64,000 nt of DNA from an uncultured Bacilli bacterium (lineage in GTDB: Bacteria; Bacillota_I; Bacilli_A; RF39; UBA660): positions 223,391 to 287,390 of the forward strand of contig CAKPMY010000001.1 in the NCBI GenBank assembly GCA_934168245.1. The letters are read 5' to 3'. The notes under the pieces are model-generated. The model was not told the DNA's origin. It saw only the letters and a program-made list of their open reading frames with translations, and made no database searches. Below are positions 52,178 through 62,800 of this stretch, piece after piece; the stretch's first letter is position 1; the number at the start of each line of letters is the position of its first letter. A program made the translations under genes and the position numbers.

Positions 52178-54247
52178 TTAATTTCCACTTTTCTTAATAA
52201 TTTCATCAGCAATGTTTTTTGGAACTTCTTCATAATGATCTGGGAACATTACGAATGTTGCTCTACCTTGTGTATTAGAACGTAAGTTAGTAGCATATCC
52301 GAACATTTCTGAAAGTGGAACCATAGCACTAAGTTTAACAGCATTACCTTGTGATTCTTGACCTAATGGTTTACCACGGCGAGCAGTTAAGTCACCCATT
52401 ACATTACCAAAATATTCATCTGGTGTAGTAACGTCAACTTTCATAATTGGCTCAAGTAATACTGGCTTACATTTATTTTTAGCCTCTTTTAAAGCAAAGC
52501 TAGCAGCAATCTTAAATGCCATTTCGTTAGAGTCTACATCATGGTATGAACCATCAAATAATGTACACTTAACATCTATCATAGGATATCCTGCAAGTAC
52601 ACCTGTTTGTAATGCTTCTTGTAATCCCTTGTCAACAACTGGAATGTATTCACGAGGAACAACACCACCAACGATTTGATCAACGAATTCGTATCCTTTA
52701 TCTGGATTTGGCTCAAATTTAACCCAAACGTGTCCATATTGTCCACGACCACCAGATTGTTTAATATATTTACCTTCACAATCAGCAGCTTGTCGGATAG
52801 TTTCACGATAAGCAACTTGTGGAGCACCAACATTAGCCTCAACACCAAATTCACGTCTCATACGATCTACTAATACATCAAGGTGTAATTCACCCATACC
52901 AGCGATAACTGTTTGACCAGTTTCATGATCAGTATGAACTTTGAATGTTGGATCTTCTTCAGCCAATTTTTGTAAAGCAAGTGACATCTTAGCTTGATCT
53001 GCTTTTGACTTAGGTTCAACTGCTAATTGAATAACTGGTTCTGGAACAACTAAGCTTTCCAAAATAATTGGTTTCTTTTCATCACATAATGTATCACCTG
53101 TAGTAGTATTCTTTAATCCTACTGCAGCAGCGATATCACCTGTGTAAACATCACTAATTTCTTTACGAGTATTAGCATGCATTTGTAGTATACGTCCAAT
53201 TCTTTCTTTAACATCCTTTGTAGAGTTAAGTACATAACTACCACTACTTAAATGTCCAGAATAAACTCTGAAGAAAGTTAAACGTCCAACAAATGGATCA
53301 GTCATAACTTTGAAAGCTAATGAACTAAATGGTTCATTATCATTAGGATGGCGAACTTCTTCTTCACCTCTTAAATTATGACCTTTGATAGCCTCAGTAT
53401 CAACTGGGCTTGGTAAATAATCAATAACAGCATCAAGTAAAGGTCTAATACCTTTGTTACCTAAGGCATCTCCACACATAACTGGGAAAAACTGTGCCTT
53501 TAAGCATCCCTTACGAATTGCTCTCTTAACCATATCTACAGGAATTTCTTCTCCTTCTAGATACTTTTCCATCATTTCATCATCAAACTCAGCAACTGCC
53601 TCTAATAATTCAGCATGTTTAGCAGCTACTATATCTTTGATATCACTAGGTATTTCTATTTCAGTAGTATTTTCTTCTTGAGTACCATCAAACTCATAAG
53701 CTTTTTGAGTAAGGATATCAACAACACCACGGAAATTATCCTCAGCTCCAATTGGCCATTCAATTGGACAAGCATTAACACCTAGTCTGTTTTTAATACT
53801 TTGTAAACTGTATGCAAAATCTGCACCCATTTTACCCATTTTATTAGCAAAAATAATTCTTGGAACACTGAATTCATCAGCTTGACGCCATACAGTTTCC
53901 ATTTGTGGTTCAACACCAGCTTGAGCATCAAGTAAAGCTACAGAACCATCTAAAACTCTTAAACTACGACTAACTTCAATAGTAAAGTCTACGTGTCCTG
54001 GAGTATCGATTATATTACAACGATATCCATTCCAATAAGCAGTTGTAGCAGCAGAAGTAATAGTAATACCACGTTCTTTTTCTTGCTCCATCCAGTCCAT
54101 TTGGCTTGCTCCATCATGAGTTTCACCAATTTTATGGATTTTACCAGCAAGATATAGAATACGCTCAGTAGTTGTAGTCTTACCAGCATCGATGTGAGCC
54201 ATAATACCAAAATTTCTTGTCTTATCTAAAGACGTATCTCTTGCCAT
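52178..54247 (-). CDS. fusA: Elongation factor G
   Basis: EF-G drives translocation on the ribosome and, with RRF, recycling. The 689-residue protein has AHIDAGKTTTTERILYL, DTPGHVDFT, FANKMGK and the domain II-V order with SGGRGQYGHVWVKFEP, GVVPREYIPVVDKGLQEAL and RRGKPLGQESQGNAVKLSAMVPLSEMFGY. Full length for bacterial EF-G. AAAGGGTAG precedes the ATG. It follows rpsG by 13 bases. Confidence 0.98.
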   Translation of the reverse strand: MARDTSLDKTRNFGIMAHIDAGKTTTTERILYLAGKIHKIGETHDGASQMDWMEQEKERGITITSAATTAYWNGYRCNIIDTPGHVDFTIEVSRSLRVLDGSVALLDAQAGVEPQMETVWRQADEFSVPRIIFANKMGKMGADFAYSLQSIKNRLGVNACPIEWPIGAEDNFRGVVDILTQKAYEFDGTQEENTTEIEIPSDIKDIVAAKHAELLEAVAEFDDEMMEKYLEGEEIPVDMVKRAIRKGCLKAQFFPVMCGDALGNKGIRPLLDAVIDYLPSPVDTEAIKGHNLRGEEEVRHPNDNEPFSSLAFKVMTDPFVGRLTFFRVYSGHLSSGSYVLNSTKDVKERIGRILQMHANTRKEISDVYTGDIAAAVGLKNTTTGDTLCDEKKPIILESLVVPEPVIQLAVEPKSKADQAKMSLALQKLAEEDPTFKVHTDHETGQTVIAGMGELHLDVLVDRMRREFGVEANVGAPQVAYRETIRQAADCEGKYIKQSGGRGQYGHVWVKFEPNPDKGYEFVDQIVGGVVPREYIPVVDKGLQEALQTGVLAGYPMIDVKCTLFDGSYHDVDSNEMAFKIAASFALKEAKNKCKPVLLEPIMKVDVTTPDEYFGNVMGDLTARRGKPLGQESQGNAVKLSAMVPLSEMFGYATNLRSNTQGRATFVMFPDHYEEVPKNIADEIIKKSGN

Positions 54248-54260
54248 ATTCTACCCTTTC

Positions 54261-54728
54261 CTACCATCTATAATGTGCGAAAGCCTTATTAGCCTCAGCC
54301 ATTCTATGAGTATCTTCACGTTTTTTAACTGCTGCACCAGTACCGTTAGATGCATCAATTATTTCATTAGCTAAATTATCAGCCATTCCTCTACCACCAC
54401 GGTCACGAGAATATTTTGTTAACCATCTTAAAGCCAAAGCTTGACTTCTAGCAGGTGTAACTTCTATAGGTACTTGATAGTTAGATCCACCAACACGACG
54501 ACTCTTAACTTCAAGTTGTGGTTTGATATTTTCCATAGCAGCATTAAATACTTCTAGTGGATCTTTACCAGTCTTGTTTTTAATTTTATCAAATGCTTCA
54601 TAAACTATTGTTTGAGCTGTACCCTTTTTACCATCTAACATAATAGTATTAATTAGCTTAGCAACTACTTTTGACTTATATATTGGATCTGGTAAAATGT
54701 CTCTTTTAACTGCACGTCTCTTACGCAT
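54261..54728 (-). CDS. rpsG: Ribosomal protein S7
   Basis: S7 begins 30S head assembly and binds the 3' domain of 16S rRNA. The 155-residue protein matches throughout: MRKRRAVKRDILPDPIYKS, VAKLINTIMLDGKKGTAQ, RRVGGSNYQVPIEV, and RWLTKYSRDRGG. GGGAGG precedes the ATG. It lies 30 bases after rpsL. Confidence 0.98.
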   Translation of the reverse strand: MRKRRAVKRDILPDPIYKSKVVAKLINTIMLDGKKGTAQTIVYEAFDKIKNKTGKDPLEVFNAAMENIKPQLEVKSRRVGGSNYQVPIEVTPARSQALALRWLTKYSRDRGGRGMADNLANEIIDASNGTGAAVKKREDTHRMAEANKAFAHYRW

Positions 54729-54758
54729 TTTAATTTCCTCCCTTCACTAATTTATTTT

Positions 54759-55169
54759 TTACTTAGGTCTTTTAGCACCATATTTACTACGACCTTGTTT
54801 ACGATCTTTAACACCAGCAGTATCTAATGTACCACGAATGATATGATAACGTACACCGATTAGGTCCTTAACACGACCACCACGTATTAAAACAACACTG
54901 TGCTCTTGTAAGTTATGTCCAATACCAGGTATATAAGTATCAACTTCTTTACCATTAGATAAACGAACACGAGCATACTTACGTAATGCTGAGTTAGGCT
55001 TTTTAGGTGTTTTAGTACCAACACGAGTACAAACTCCACGTTTTTGAGGTGAATTAACTTCTGTTGCTTTCTTTTGAATAGTATTAATTCCAACTCCAAG
55101 AACAGGTGCTTTACTCTTTCTTACCTTATCTTTACGATTTTTATGAACTAATTGGTTAATTGTAGGCAT
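54759..55169 (-). CDS. rpsL: Ribosomal protein S12
   Basis: S12 lines the decoding centre of the 30S subunit. The 136-residue protein has the universal TKTPKKPNSALRKYARVRL and GHNLQEHSVVLIRGGRVKDL segments. The next residue, nearly always Pro (E. coli Pro90/91), is Ile here (codon ATC at 54858-54860), giving KDLIGVRYH. The Lys residues linked to streptomycin sensitivity (TPKKPN and RVKD) are kept. AAGGAGAT precedes the ATG. First gene of the str unit. Confidence 0.98.
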   Translation of the reverse strand: MPTINQLVHKNRKDKVRKSKAPVLGVGINTIQKKATEVNSPQKRGVCTRVGTKTPKKPNSALRKYARVRLSNGKEVDTYIPGIGHNLQEHSVVLIRGGRVKDLIGVRYHIIRGTLDTAGVKDRKQGRSKYGAKRPK

Positions 55170-55220
55170 AAAATATATCTCCTTTCTTTACACATATCCA
55201 GGTGTATCATTTTACCCTTT

Positions 55221-55245
55221 AAATAAAACTTTGCCAAAAGCAAAG
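55221..55245 (-). promoter_or_regulatory. Hairpin with T-rich tail in the rpsL leader
   Basis: CTTTGC and GCAAAG pair around TTTTG (55229-55245) followed by TTTTATTT on the minus strand, 20 to 50 bases after the promoter and 50 bases before rpsL. It could act as an attenuator of the str unit or simply be a leader structure. Confidence 0.4.
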
Positions 55246-55264
55246 ATATTTAATCAGCAAGAAT

Positions 55265-55293
55265 AATATAACACTATCACAAATCAAAGTCAA
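55265..55293 (-). promoter_or_regulatory. Promoter of the str unit (rpsL-rpsG-fusA-tuf)
   Basis: TTGACT (55288-55293), 17 bases, TATATT (55265-55270). It leaves a leader of about 90 bases before rpsL. Confidence 0.75.
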
Positions 55294-55331
55294 TAATAAT
55301 ATATGAAAAAAAGATAAAATTTATTCCAAAC

Positions 55332-55361
55332 AAAAAGCAAGTACTAATTTATACTACCTGC
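55332..55361 (-). terminator. Terminator after the 55371 membrane-protein gene
   Basis: GCAGGTA and TACTTGC pair with one G-U (55337-55361), followed by TTTTTG on the minus strand. The stem has a mismatch near the loop. Confidence 0.6.
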
Positions 55362-55370
55362 TCTAAAAAT

Positions 55371-56105
55371 TTATCTTTTTCTACGTTTATTAAGTAAAAC
55401 ATTTCCATAATAATCAAGCAAAGTACCAACAATCGCAATAACTGCAAATGCAATAGAGAAAAATGCTATAAATTCTGGTTCCCAAATAAGATGAAATAAA
55501 AATTCTCTAGGCATATCGAATATAAATATATATGCAAATATATAAAACTCAATCATCACACATAAAATCATAAATACATTAGTAAAACACATCTCTCCTA
55601 CTGAAATATTTTTACTATAAAAGTTCTCTGAAAATACATCTTTATCTATTCTTATAAATCTATGCCATTTATATCTATCATCTAATCCTATTACTGGTAT
55701 AGCAATAAATGGTAAAAATGTTAATGCTAATGCTGTAAAATATCCCTTCTTAAATTTTCTACTCATAAAACGATTTACTTGCCAAGACATAAGTACATAA
55801 AAAACTAAACTAATAACCTGAATAAAAGTACAAACTCCCGTAAACTCTCTAGATCCTGTAATGAAAATAGATAGTACAAAGAAAACTATAAAGGCAATCA
55901 TAAATCCTACAGCAAATATTGGATTTTGTTTTGCTCTTTTAAAGTATAACCATTCTGAATATATTGGTATTATTCCTTTTATACCATCCTCTCCAATTTT
56001 TTTAAAGAAATAATATCTTCCTAGTAAAAAGTAAACTAAATATGAAAAAATAATTATCCATACTACAATAGCCGATGGATTAAAACTAAATAAAAACTCT
56101 CTCAC
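55371..56105 (-). CDS. Six-helix membrane protein, DUF5684-like
   Basis: A 244-residue protein with about six membrane helices. The segment YFFKKIGEDGIKGIIPIYSEWLYFKRA resembles the DUF5684 pattern (a Gly-rich KAG-GWKALIPFYN loop after the first helix). It starts at a GTG (56105) with GGAGTTGG upstream. It lies between rpoC and rpsL, where Firmicutes usually have the L7Ae-like gene ybxF; that gene is absent here. It has its own terminator. The function is unknown. Confidence 0.7.
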   Translation of the reverse strand: MREFLFSFNPSAIVVWIIIFSYLVYFLLGRYYFFKKIGEDGIKGIIPIYSEWLYFKRAKQNPIFAVGFMIAFIVFFVLSIFITGSREFTGVCTFIQVISLVFYVLMSWQVNRFMSRKFKKGYFTALALTFLPFIAIPVIGLDDRYKWHRFIRIDKDVFSENFYSKNISVGEMCFTNVFMILCVMIEFYIFAYIFIFDMPREFLFHLIWEPEFIAFFSIAFAVIAIVGTLLDYYGNVLLNKRRKR

Positions 56106-56162
56106 ACTACCAACTCCTATACTTCTTATCTACATTATAACCATAAAAATATATATTTACAA

Positions 56163-56193
56163 GAAAAAACAGAACACAATTACTGTGTTCTGT
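56163..56193 (-). terminator. Terminator after rpoC
   Basis: ACAGAACAC (56169-56177) pairs with GTGTTCTGT (56185-56193) and is followed by six T on the minus strand. Confidence 0.9.
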
Positions 56194-56199
56194 AAACTA

Positions 56200-59100
56200 T
56201 TAGTCCATAAATTGATCTTCTAGTTTTTCTAATGGCTCATCATCCATAAATTCTGTTTTTAATTCATAGTCAACGTCACGATAATTCTTAGCTCCAGTAC
56301 CTGCTGGAATTAATTTACCGATAATAACGTTTTCTTTTAATCCAGATAATGGATCAACTTTTCCCTTAATAGCGGCATCTGTTAAAATTCTAGTTGTCTC
56401 TTGGAATGATGCTGCTGATAAGAATGAATCGGTCTCTAGTGCAGCCTTAGTAATACCAAGTAGTAGTGGAACACCACGTGCTGGTTTTTTACCTTTAATA
56501 ACTGCATCTTTATTACCATCAGTAAATTCACGGAAGTTAACTAAACTACCTGGTAAGAATCTTGTATCACCAGATTCAACAATTCTAATCTTAGAAATCA
56601 TACGTCTAGCAATAACTTCGATATGTTTATCTGAAATATCAACACCTTGAGAACGGTATGTATTTTGAACTTCTTTTAAGATATATTCTTGTGTTGTTAA
56701 TGGATCTGTAACTGCAAGTAATTCTTTAGGACTAATTGCACCTTCAGTAAGTCTATCTCCACAGTGTACTTCACTACCTTTATCAACACATAATTTAGCA
56801 CCATAATTAGTTACATGTTCTTTTGTCTCTAATTTATTAGTAACGCTAATCTTATATTTACCATGGTCTTCTTTAATCTTAGAAACTGTACCATCGATTT
56901 CAGCAATAGTTGCTTTACCTTTTGGATTACGAGCTTCAAATAATTCTTGTACACGAGGAAGACCTTGAGTAATATCTTCAACACCTGCAACACCACCAGT
57001 ATGGAATGTACGCATTGTAAGCTGAGTACCAGGTTCACCGATTGATTGAGCAGCCATAACACCTACAGCCTCACCTATTTCAACTAAGTTACCTGTTGCT
57101 AAGTTACGTCCATAACATTTTTGACATACACCATTTACTGTACCACAAGTTAAGATTGTACGAATTTCTACTTCTTTAATACCTGCAGCAATTACTTTAT
57201 CAGCAAGTGACTCAGTAATCATTTGTAGTTTTTCAACTATAACTTCTTTAGTTTCAGGATTGATAATCTTCTTATTAGCAAATCTACCAACAATACGATC
57301 TCTTAAACTTTCAATAACTGAACCAGTCTTTTCATTAATAAAGTCATGTACTACAACACCTTGGTCAGTGCCACAATCTTCTTCACGAACGATCATATCT
57401 TGGCTAACATCAACTAAACGACGAGTTAAGTATCCAGAATCGGCAGTCTTTAATGCTGTATCTGCTAAACCTTTACGAGTACCATGTGTAGATAAGAAGA
57501 ATTCAGCAACTGATAATCCTTCAATGAAGTTTGAAAGAACTGGAATTTCTACTGCTGAACCATCTGGCTTATTCATAAGACCACGCATACCAGCAACTTG
57601 AGTAAAGTTAGAAATGTTACCACGAGCCTTAGAATGCATCATCATGAAGATTGGATTATCAACATCACTCTTGGCAATTTCTTCAAGCTCTGCTTGAACT
57701 TGATCCTTAGCAGCATTCCAAGTTTCTACTACTTTGTTATAACGTTCTTCTTCAGTAATTAAACCACGTTTATATTGTTTATTGATTTTATCAACTAATT
57801 TTTGACTTTCAGCAACAACTTCATTCTTATGTTTACTAGTAACAACATCAGCCATACTAACAGTAATACCTGCTAAAGTTGAATATTTGAAACCTAAGTC
57901 TTTTAAGTTATCAAGCATTGTAGAAGTCTCAGTAGTTTTATAACGTTTAAATACTTGAGCAATTATCTTTTCTAATGTACCCTTTGCAAAAGGTTTTACT
58001 AATGGCATTTCTTTAATAGCCTCAGGTATATTAGTACCCTTCTCTAAGAAATACTTATTAGGAGTAATATTAGAAATATTATCATCAGTTGGTTCATTTA
58101 TAAAAGCAAATGAATCAGGTAAGATTTCATTAAATTTAATTTTACCAACAGTAGTAACTAAGTATTTACCTTTTTGACTCTCAGTAAATAATTTATATTT
58201 GAATGAATCAACTGGTACTGCAATTTTTGCATGTAAAGTTAATTCTCTACGTTCATAAGCCATCAAAGCCTCATTTGTATTCTTGAATACTCTTCCTTCT
58301 CCAACTTCTCCAGCCTTTTCCATAGTTATATAGTAGTTACCTAAAACCATGTCTTGTGATGGAGTAACAATTGGATCACCTGATTTTGGATGAAGAATAT
58401 TGTTAGAACCAAGCATTAACATTCTAGCCTCTGCTTGTGCTTCTTCTGATAATGGAACGTGTACAGCCATCTGGTCACCATCGAAGTCGGCATTAAATGC
58501 TGGACAAACTAATGGATGTAGACGAATTGCCTTTCCACCAACTAAGATTGGTTCAAAGGCTTGAATACCTAATCTATGTAATGTAGGAGCACGGTTAAGC
58601 ATAACTGGGTGCTCTTTAATAACTTCTTCAACAACATCCCAAACAACAGGATCTTGATTTTCAATTAATCTCTTAGCGGCTTTAATATTATGAGCGATAT
58701 CTTTAGAAACTAAACCATGAATAACATGTGGTTTAAATAATTCCAAAGCCATTTCTTTAGGAATACCACATTGATACATTTTTAAACTTGGTCCAACAAC
58801 GATAACTGAACGACCAGAATAGTCAACACGTTTTCCTAATAAGTTTTGACGGAAACGACCTTGTTTACCTTTTAACATACTAGATAATGATTTTAAAGGT
58901 CTATTTCCTGCACCTGTTACACTTCTACCACGACGTCCATTATCAAATAATGAGTCAACTGCTTCTTGTAACATACGTTTTTCATTTTGAATAATGATTG
59001 TTGGAGCACCTAAATCAATAAGTTTCTTTAAACGGTTATTACGATTAATAACACGACGATATAAATCATTCAAATCACTAGTAGCAAATCTACCACCATC

Positions 59101-59832
59101 AAGTTGAATCATTGGTCTTAATTCTGGTGGAATAACAGGAATACAATCCATAATCATCCACTCAGGTTTATTACCAGATGCATAGAAAGCATCTAAAACA
59201 TCAAGTCTCTTAAGTAATCTAGTTCTCTTTTGACCTTGAGCAGTCTCAAGTTCTTTAGTAATTTCATCGATTTCTTTCTTTAAATCAACTTTCTTTAATA
59301 GTTCTTTGATAGCCTCAGCACCCATACCAACTCTAAAGCCAGTACCATATTTTTCATAATAAGCACGATATTCTTTTTCAGATAAAGTTTGCTTATTTTC
59401 TAATGGTGCATTTCCTTTATCAATAACTACATAACTAACAAAGTATAATACTTCTTCCAAATCTCTTGGACTCATATCAAGTACAAGTCCCATACGAGAA
59501 GGAACACCCTTAAAGAACCAAATATGAGATACTGGAGTTGCTAACTCAATATGTCCCATACGTTCACGACGAACTTTAGAACGCGTAACTTCAACTCCAC
59601 ATCTATCACATACGATATTTTTATAACGAACTCTCTTATATTTACCACAAGCACATTCAAAGTCCTTAGTTGGCCCAAATATCTTTTCACAGAAAAGTCC
59701 ATCTCTTTCAGGTCTAAGTGTACGATAATTGATAGTTTCAGGTTTTTTTACTTCTCCATAAGACCATTCACGAATTTTTTCAGGAGAAGCGATACCAATT
59801 TTTAATGCATCAAATTTATTTACCTCTATCAT
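56200..59832 (-). CDS. rpoC: RNA polymerase beta' subunit
   Basis: The 1210-residue subunit has the N-terminal zinc site CACGKYKRVRYKNIVCDRC, the catalytic magnesium loop NADFDGDQMAVHVPL, the bridge helix and trigger loop region (GTRKGLADTALKTADSGYLTRRLVDVSQD), and the second zinc site (CGTVNGVCQKCYGRNL). It lacks long lineage-specific insertions. GGAAGGAG precedes the ATG, which overlaps the rpoB stop by one base (TAATG). A strong terminator follows. Confidence 0.99.
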   Translation of the reverse strand: MIEVNKFDALKIGIASPEKIREWSYGEVKKPETINYRTLRPERDGLFCEKIFGPTKDFECACGKYKRVRYKNIVCDRCGVEVTRSKVRRERMGHIELATPVSHIWFFKGVPSRMGLVLDMSPRDLEEVLYFVSYVVIDKGNAPLENKQTLSEKEYRAYYEKYGTGFRVGMGAEAIKELLKKVDLKKEIDEITKELETAQGQKRTRLLKRLDVLDAFYASGNKPEWMIMDCIPVIPPELRPMIQLDGGRFATSDLNDLYRRVINRNNRLKKLIDLGAPTIIIQNEKRMLQEAVDSLFDNGRRGRSVTGAGNRPLKSLSSMLKGKQGRFRQNLLGKRVDYSGRSVIVVGPSLKMYQCGIPKEMALELFKPHVIHGLVSKDIAHNIKAAKRLIENQDPVVWDVVEEVIKEHPVMLNRAPTLHRLGIQAFEPILVGGKAIRLHPLVCPAFNADFDGDQMAVHVPLSEEAQAEARMLMLGSNNILHPKSGDPIVTPSQDMVLGNYYITMEKAGEVGEGRVFKNTNEALMAYERRELTLHAKIAVPVDSFKYKLFTESQKGKYLVTTVGKIKFNEILPDSFAFINEPTDDNISNITPNKYFLEKGTNIPEAIKEMPLVKPFAKGTLEKIIAQVFKRYKTTETSTMLDNLKDLGFKYSTLAGITVSMADVVTSKHKNEVVAESQKLVDKINKQYKRGLITEEERYNKVVETWNAAKDQVQAELEEIAKSDVDNPIFMMMHSKARGNISNFTQVAGMRGLMNKPDGSAVEIPVLSNFIEGLSVAEFFLSTHGTRKGLADTALKTADSGYLTRRLVDVSQDMIVREEDCGTDQGVVVHDFINEKTGSVIESLRDRIVGRFANKKIINPETKEVIVEKLQMITESLADKVIAAGIKEVEIRTILTCGTVNGVCQKCYGRNLATGNLVEIGEAVGVMAAQSIGEPGTQLTMRTFHTGGVAGVEDITQGLPRVQELFEARNPKGKATIAEIDGTVSKIKEDHGKYKISVTNKLETKEHVTNYGAKLCVDKGSEVHCGDRLTEGAISPKELLAVTDPLTTQEYILKEVQNTYRSQGVDISDKHIEVIARRMISKIRIVESGDTRFLPGSLVNFREFTDGNKDAVIKGKKPARGVPLLLGITKAALETDSFLSAASFQETTRILTDAAIKGKVDPLSGLKENVIIGKLIPAGTGAKNYRDVDYELKTEFMDDEPLEKLEDQFMD

Positions 59833-62800
59833 TAAAACTCAGCTCCTTCCTCAAAATCTTCATTCTCATCAAATTCATCACTCATGAAATCATCATAATT
59901 TTCATCAAAATCTGGTTCTTCGTCCTCATCATCTTCTTCGTCATTATCAGAATAATCATCTTCTAATGAATCATCTGAAGAATCAGGCATTAAGTTTGGA
60001 ACAGGAGCAGATTCAAACTCTTCAATACTTGAATTATTATCATCTCTATCTTCCGCTTCTTCAATTTCTTTTAATTGTAATGTTTCACCATTATCATTAA
60101 TTATAGAAATATCAAGTCCTAAAGCTTGGAACTCTTTCATTAATACTCTAAATGATTCTGGAACACCAGCTTGATTAATTTCTTGACCTTTGATAATTGA
60201 TTCATATACTTTTACACGACCAATTACATCATCTGATTTAACTGTTAAAATTTCTTGTAATGTATGCGCAGCACCATATGCATATAATGCCCAAACTTCC
60301 ATTTCACCAAATCTCTGTCCACCGAATTGAGCTTTACCACCTAATGGTTGTTGTGTAACTAATGAGTAAGGTCCAGTAGAACGAGCATGTAATTTATCAT
60401 CAACCATGTGATGTAATTTAATCATGTACATTACACCAACAGCAATTCTATGATCGAATGGATCACCTGTACGACCATCATATAGAACAGTCTTACCATC
60501 TTCATCCATTCCTGCTTCCTTCATCATATCTTTAATATCACTAATATGAGCACCATCGAATACTGGAGTAGCAATATGTACACCAAGTTTTTTACAAGCC
60601 ATACCCATATGGATTTCAAGAATCTGTCCAAAGTTCATACGAGAAGGAACACCTTGTGGATTTAACATAATATCAACTGGAGTACCATCTGGTAAATATG
60701 GCATATCTTCTTGTGGAAGAATAAGTGAAATAACACCCTTATTACCATGACGTCCAGACATCTTATCTCCAACTTGAATCTTACGTTTTTGAATTATATA
60801 AACACGAATTACTTTACTAACACCAGCAGGTAATTCATCATTATCTTTACGAGAATAAATCTTAATATCATGAACAATACCATCCCCACCATGTGGAACA
60901 CGTAATGATGTGTCACGAACTTCACGAGTCTTCTCACCAAAGATTGCATGTAGTAATTTTTCTTCAGAAGTAAGTTCAGCCATACCCTTAGGAGTAACTT
61001 TACCAACTAAGATATCTCCTTCTCTAACTTCTGTACCAATAGTAATAATACCATTTTCATCCAAATTACGACGAGCCTCTTCAGAAACATTAGGAATATC
61101 TCTTGTAATTTCTTCAGGTCCTAATTTAGTTTCACGACATTGCATCTCATAATCTTCAAGATGTAATGAAGTAAATTTATCATCTTTAACTAAGTTTTCA
61201 TTTAAGATAACAGCATCCTCATAGTTATAACCATTAAATGTCATGAAAGCAACTGTCATATTCTTACCTAAAGCAAGTTCCCCTTTATCAGTAGAATTAC
61301 CATCAGCAAGAATAGTCTTATCTGCTTTAACAACATCACCAGGATGAACTATAGGTCTTTGATGTGAACAAATACTAGAGTTTGCTAATTCGAAGTTTTG
61401 TAATCTATAAGTATCTTTTCCTTCTTTAGTCTTAACAACTACCTTCTTAGCATCTGCATATTCAACAATACCATCGTTTTTAGCAACAACTTCAACACCA
61501 GAATCCTTAGCAGCTATATATTCAACACCAGTTCCAACAAATGGAGCCTCAGTCTTAATTAATGGCATAGCCTGACGTTGCATGTTAGCACCCATTGAAG
61601 CACGAGTCGCATCATCATGCTCTAGGAATGGAATACAACTTGTTGTAACTGAAACAACTTGTTGTGGACTAACGTCAATATAATCAACTTGCTCAGGTTT
61701 TGCTAAAATATTTTCACCACGGAAACGAGCATTAACTTGTTCACTTATAATTTTATTGTTTTCATCAGTTTCAACTGTAGATTGTGAAATAATATAATCA
61801 AGTTCTTCATCTGCAGTTAAGTAATGTACATCATCAGTAATTTGACAATCTACTACTTTACGATATGGAGACATAACGAAACCATACTCATCAATCTTTG
61901 CATAACTAGCAAGTGAAGTAATAAGTCCAATGTTTGGTCCTTCAGGAGATTCAATTGGACAAATACGTCCATAGTGAGAACTATTAACGTCACGTACTTC
62001 AACACCAGCACGATCACGAGAAAGTCCACCAGGTCCTAATGCAGAAAGACGACGTTTATTAGTAAGTTCAGCAATAGGATTTGTTTGATCCATGAATTGT
62101 GATAATTGTGAACTACCAAAGAATTCTTTCATAGCAGCAGTAACTGGTCGAATATTAATTAAAGTCTTAGGAGTAACTTCTTCCATTTCTTGAGTAGTCA
62201 TTCTCTCACGAACAACTCTCTCCATTCTAGAAACGCCAATTCTAAACTGATTTTGTAAAAGTTCTCCAACTTGACGAATACGTCTATTTCCTAAATGATC
62301 GATTTCATCAAAGTTTCCTACACCTTGTAATAAATTTAAGTAATAAGATACAGATGCATAAACATCAGAAATAGTTAAACGTTTAACTTCAATACTTTGA
62401 TCATTTCCAATAACATCAAGTTTCTTTTTCTTATCATTAGGACTAAATATCTTAACGATTTGTACTTTATTATATTGATCTAATTCTTCATTAACTTTAA
62501 CTTCAGTTAAACCAAATCCATTAGCAAGTGCCTCTTTTAAGATATCCATATTAGCCTTAGTTATTTGAGTTCCCTTCTCTAAAACAACTTCACCATTATT
62601 AGTAATATCTTCAGCAATAACTTGATTTAATAAACGATCTGCTACATTTAATTTACGATTAAATTTATAACGACCAACTTTTGCTAAATCATATCTAAAT
62701 TCATCGAAGAATCTAGTAATGATTTGGTTCTTAGAAGAATCAAGTGTAACTGGTTCTCCTGGTCTTAATTTTTCATAAATTTCGATTAATGCTTCATCTG

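Noticed and set aside
57260..57601. A 113-codon frame antisense to rpoC
   Set aside because: No ribosome site, and it mirrors a conserved part of rpoC; a shadow frame.
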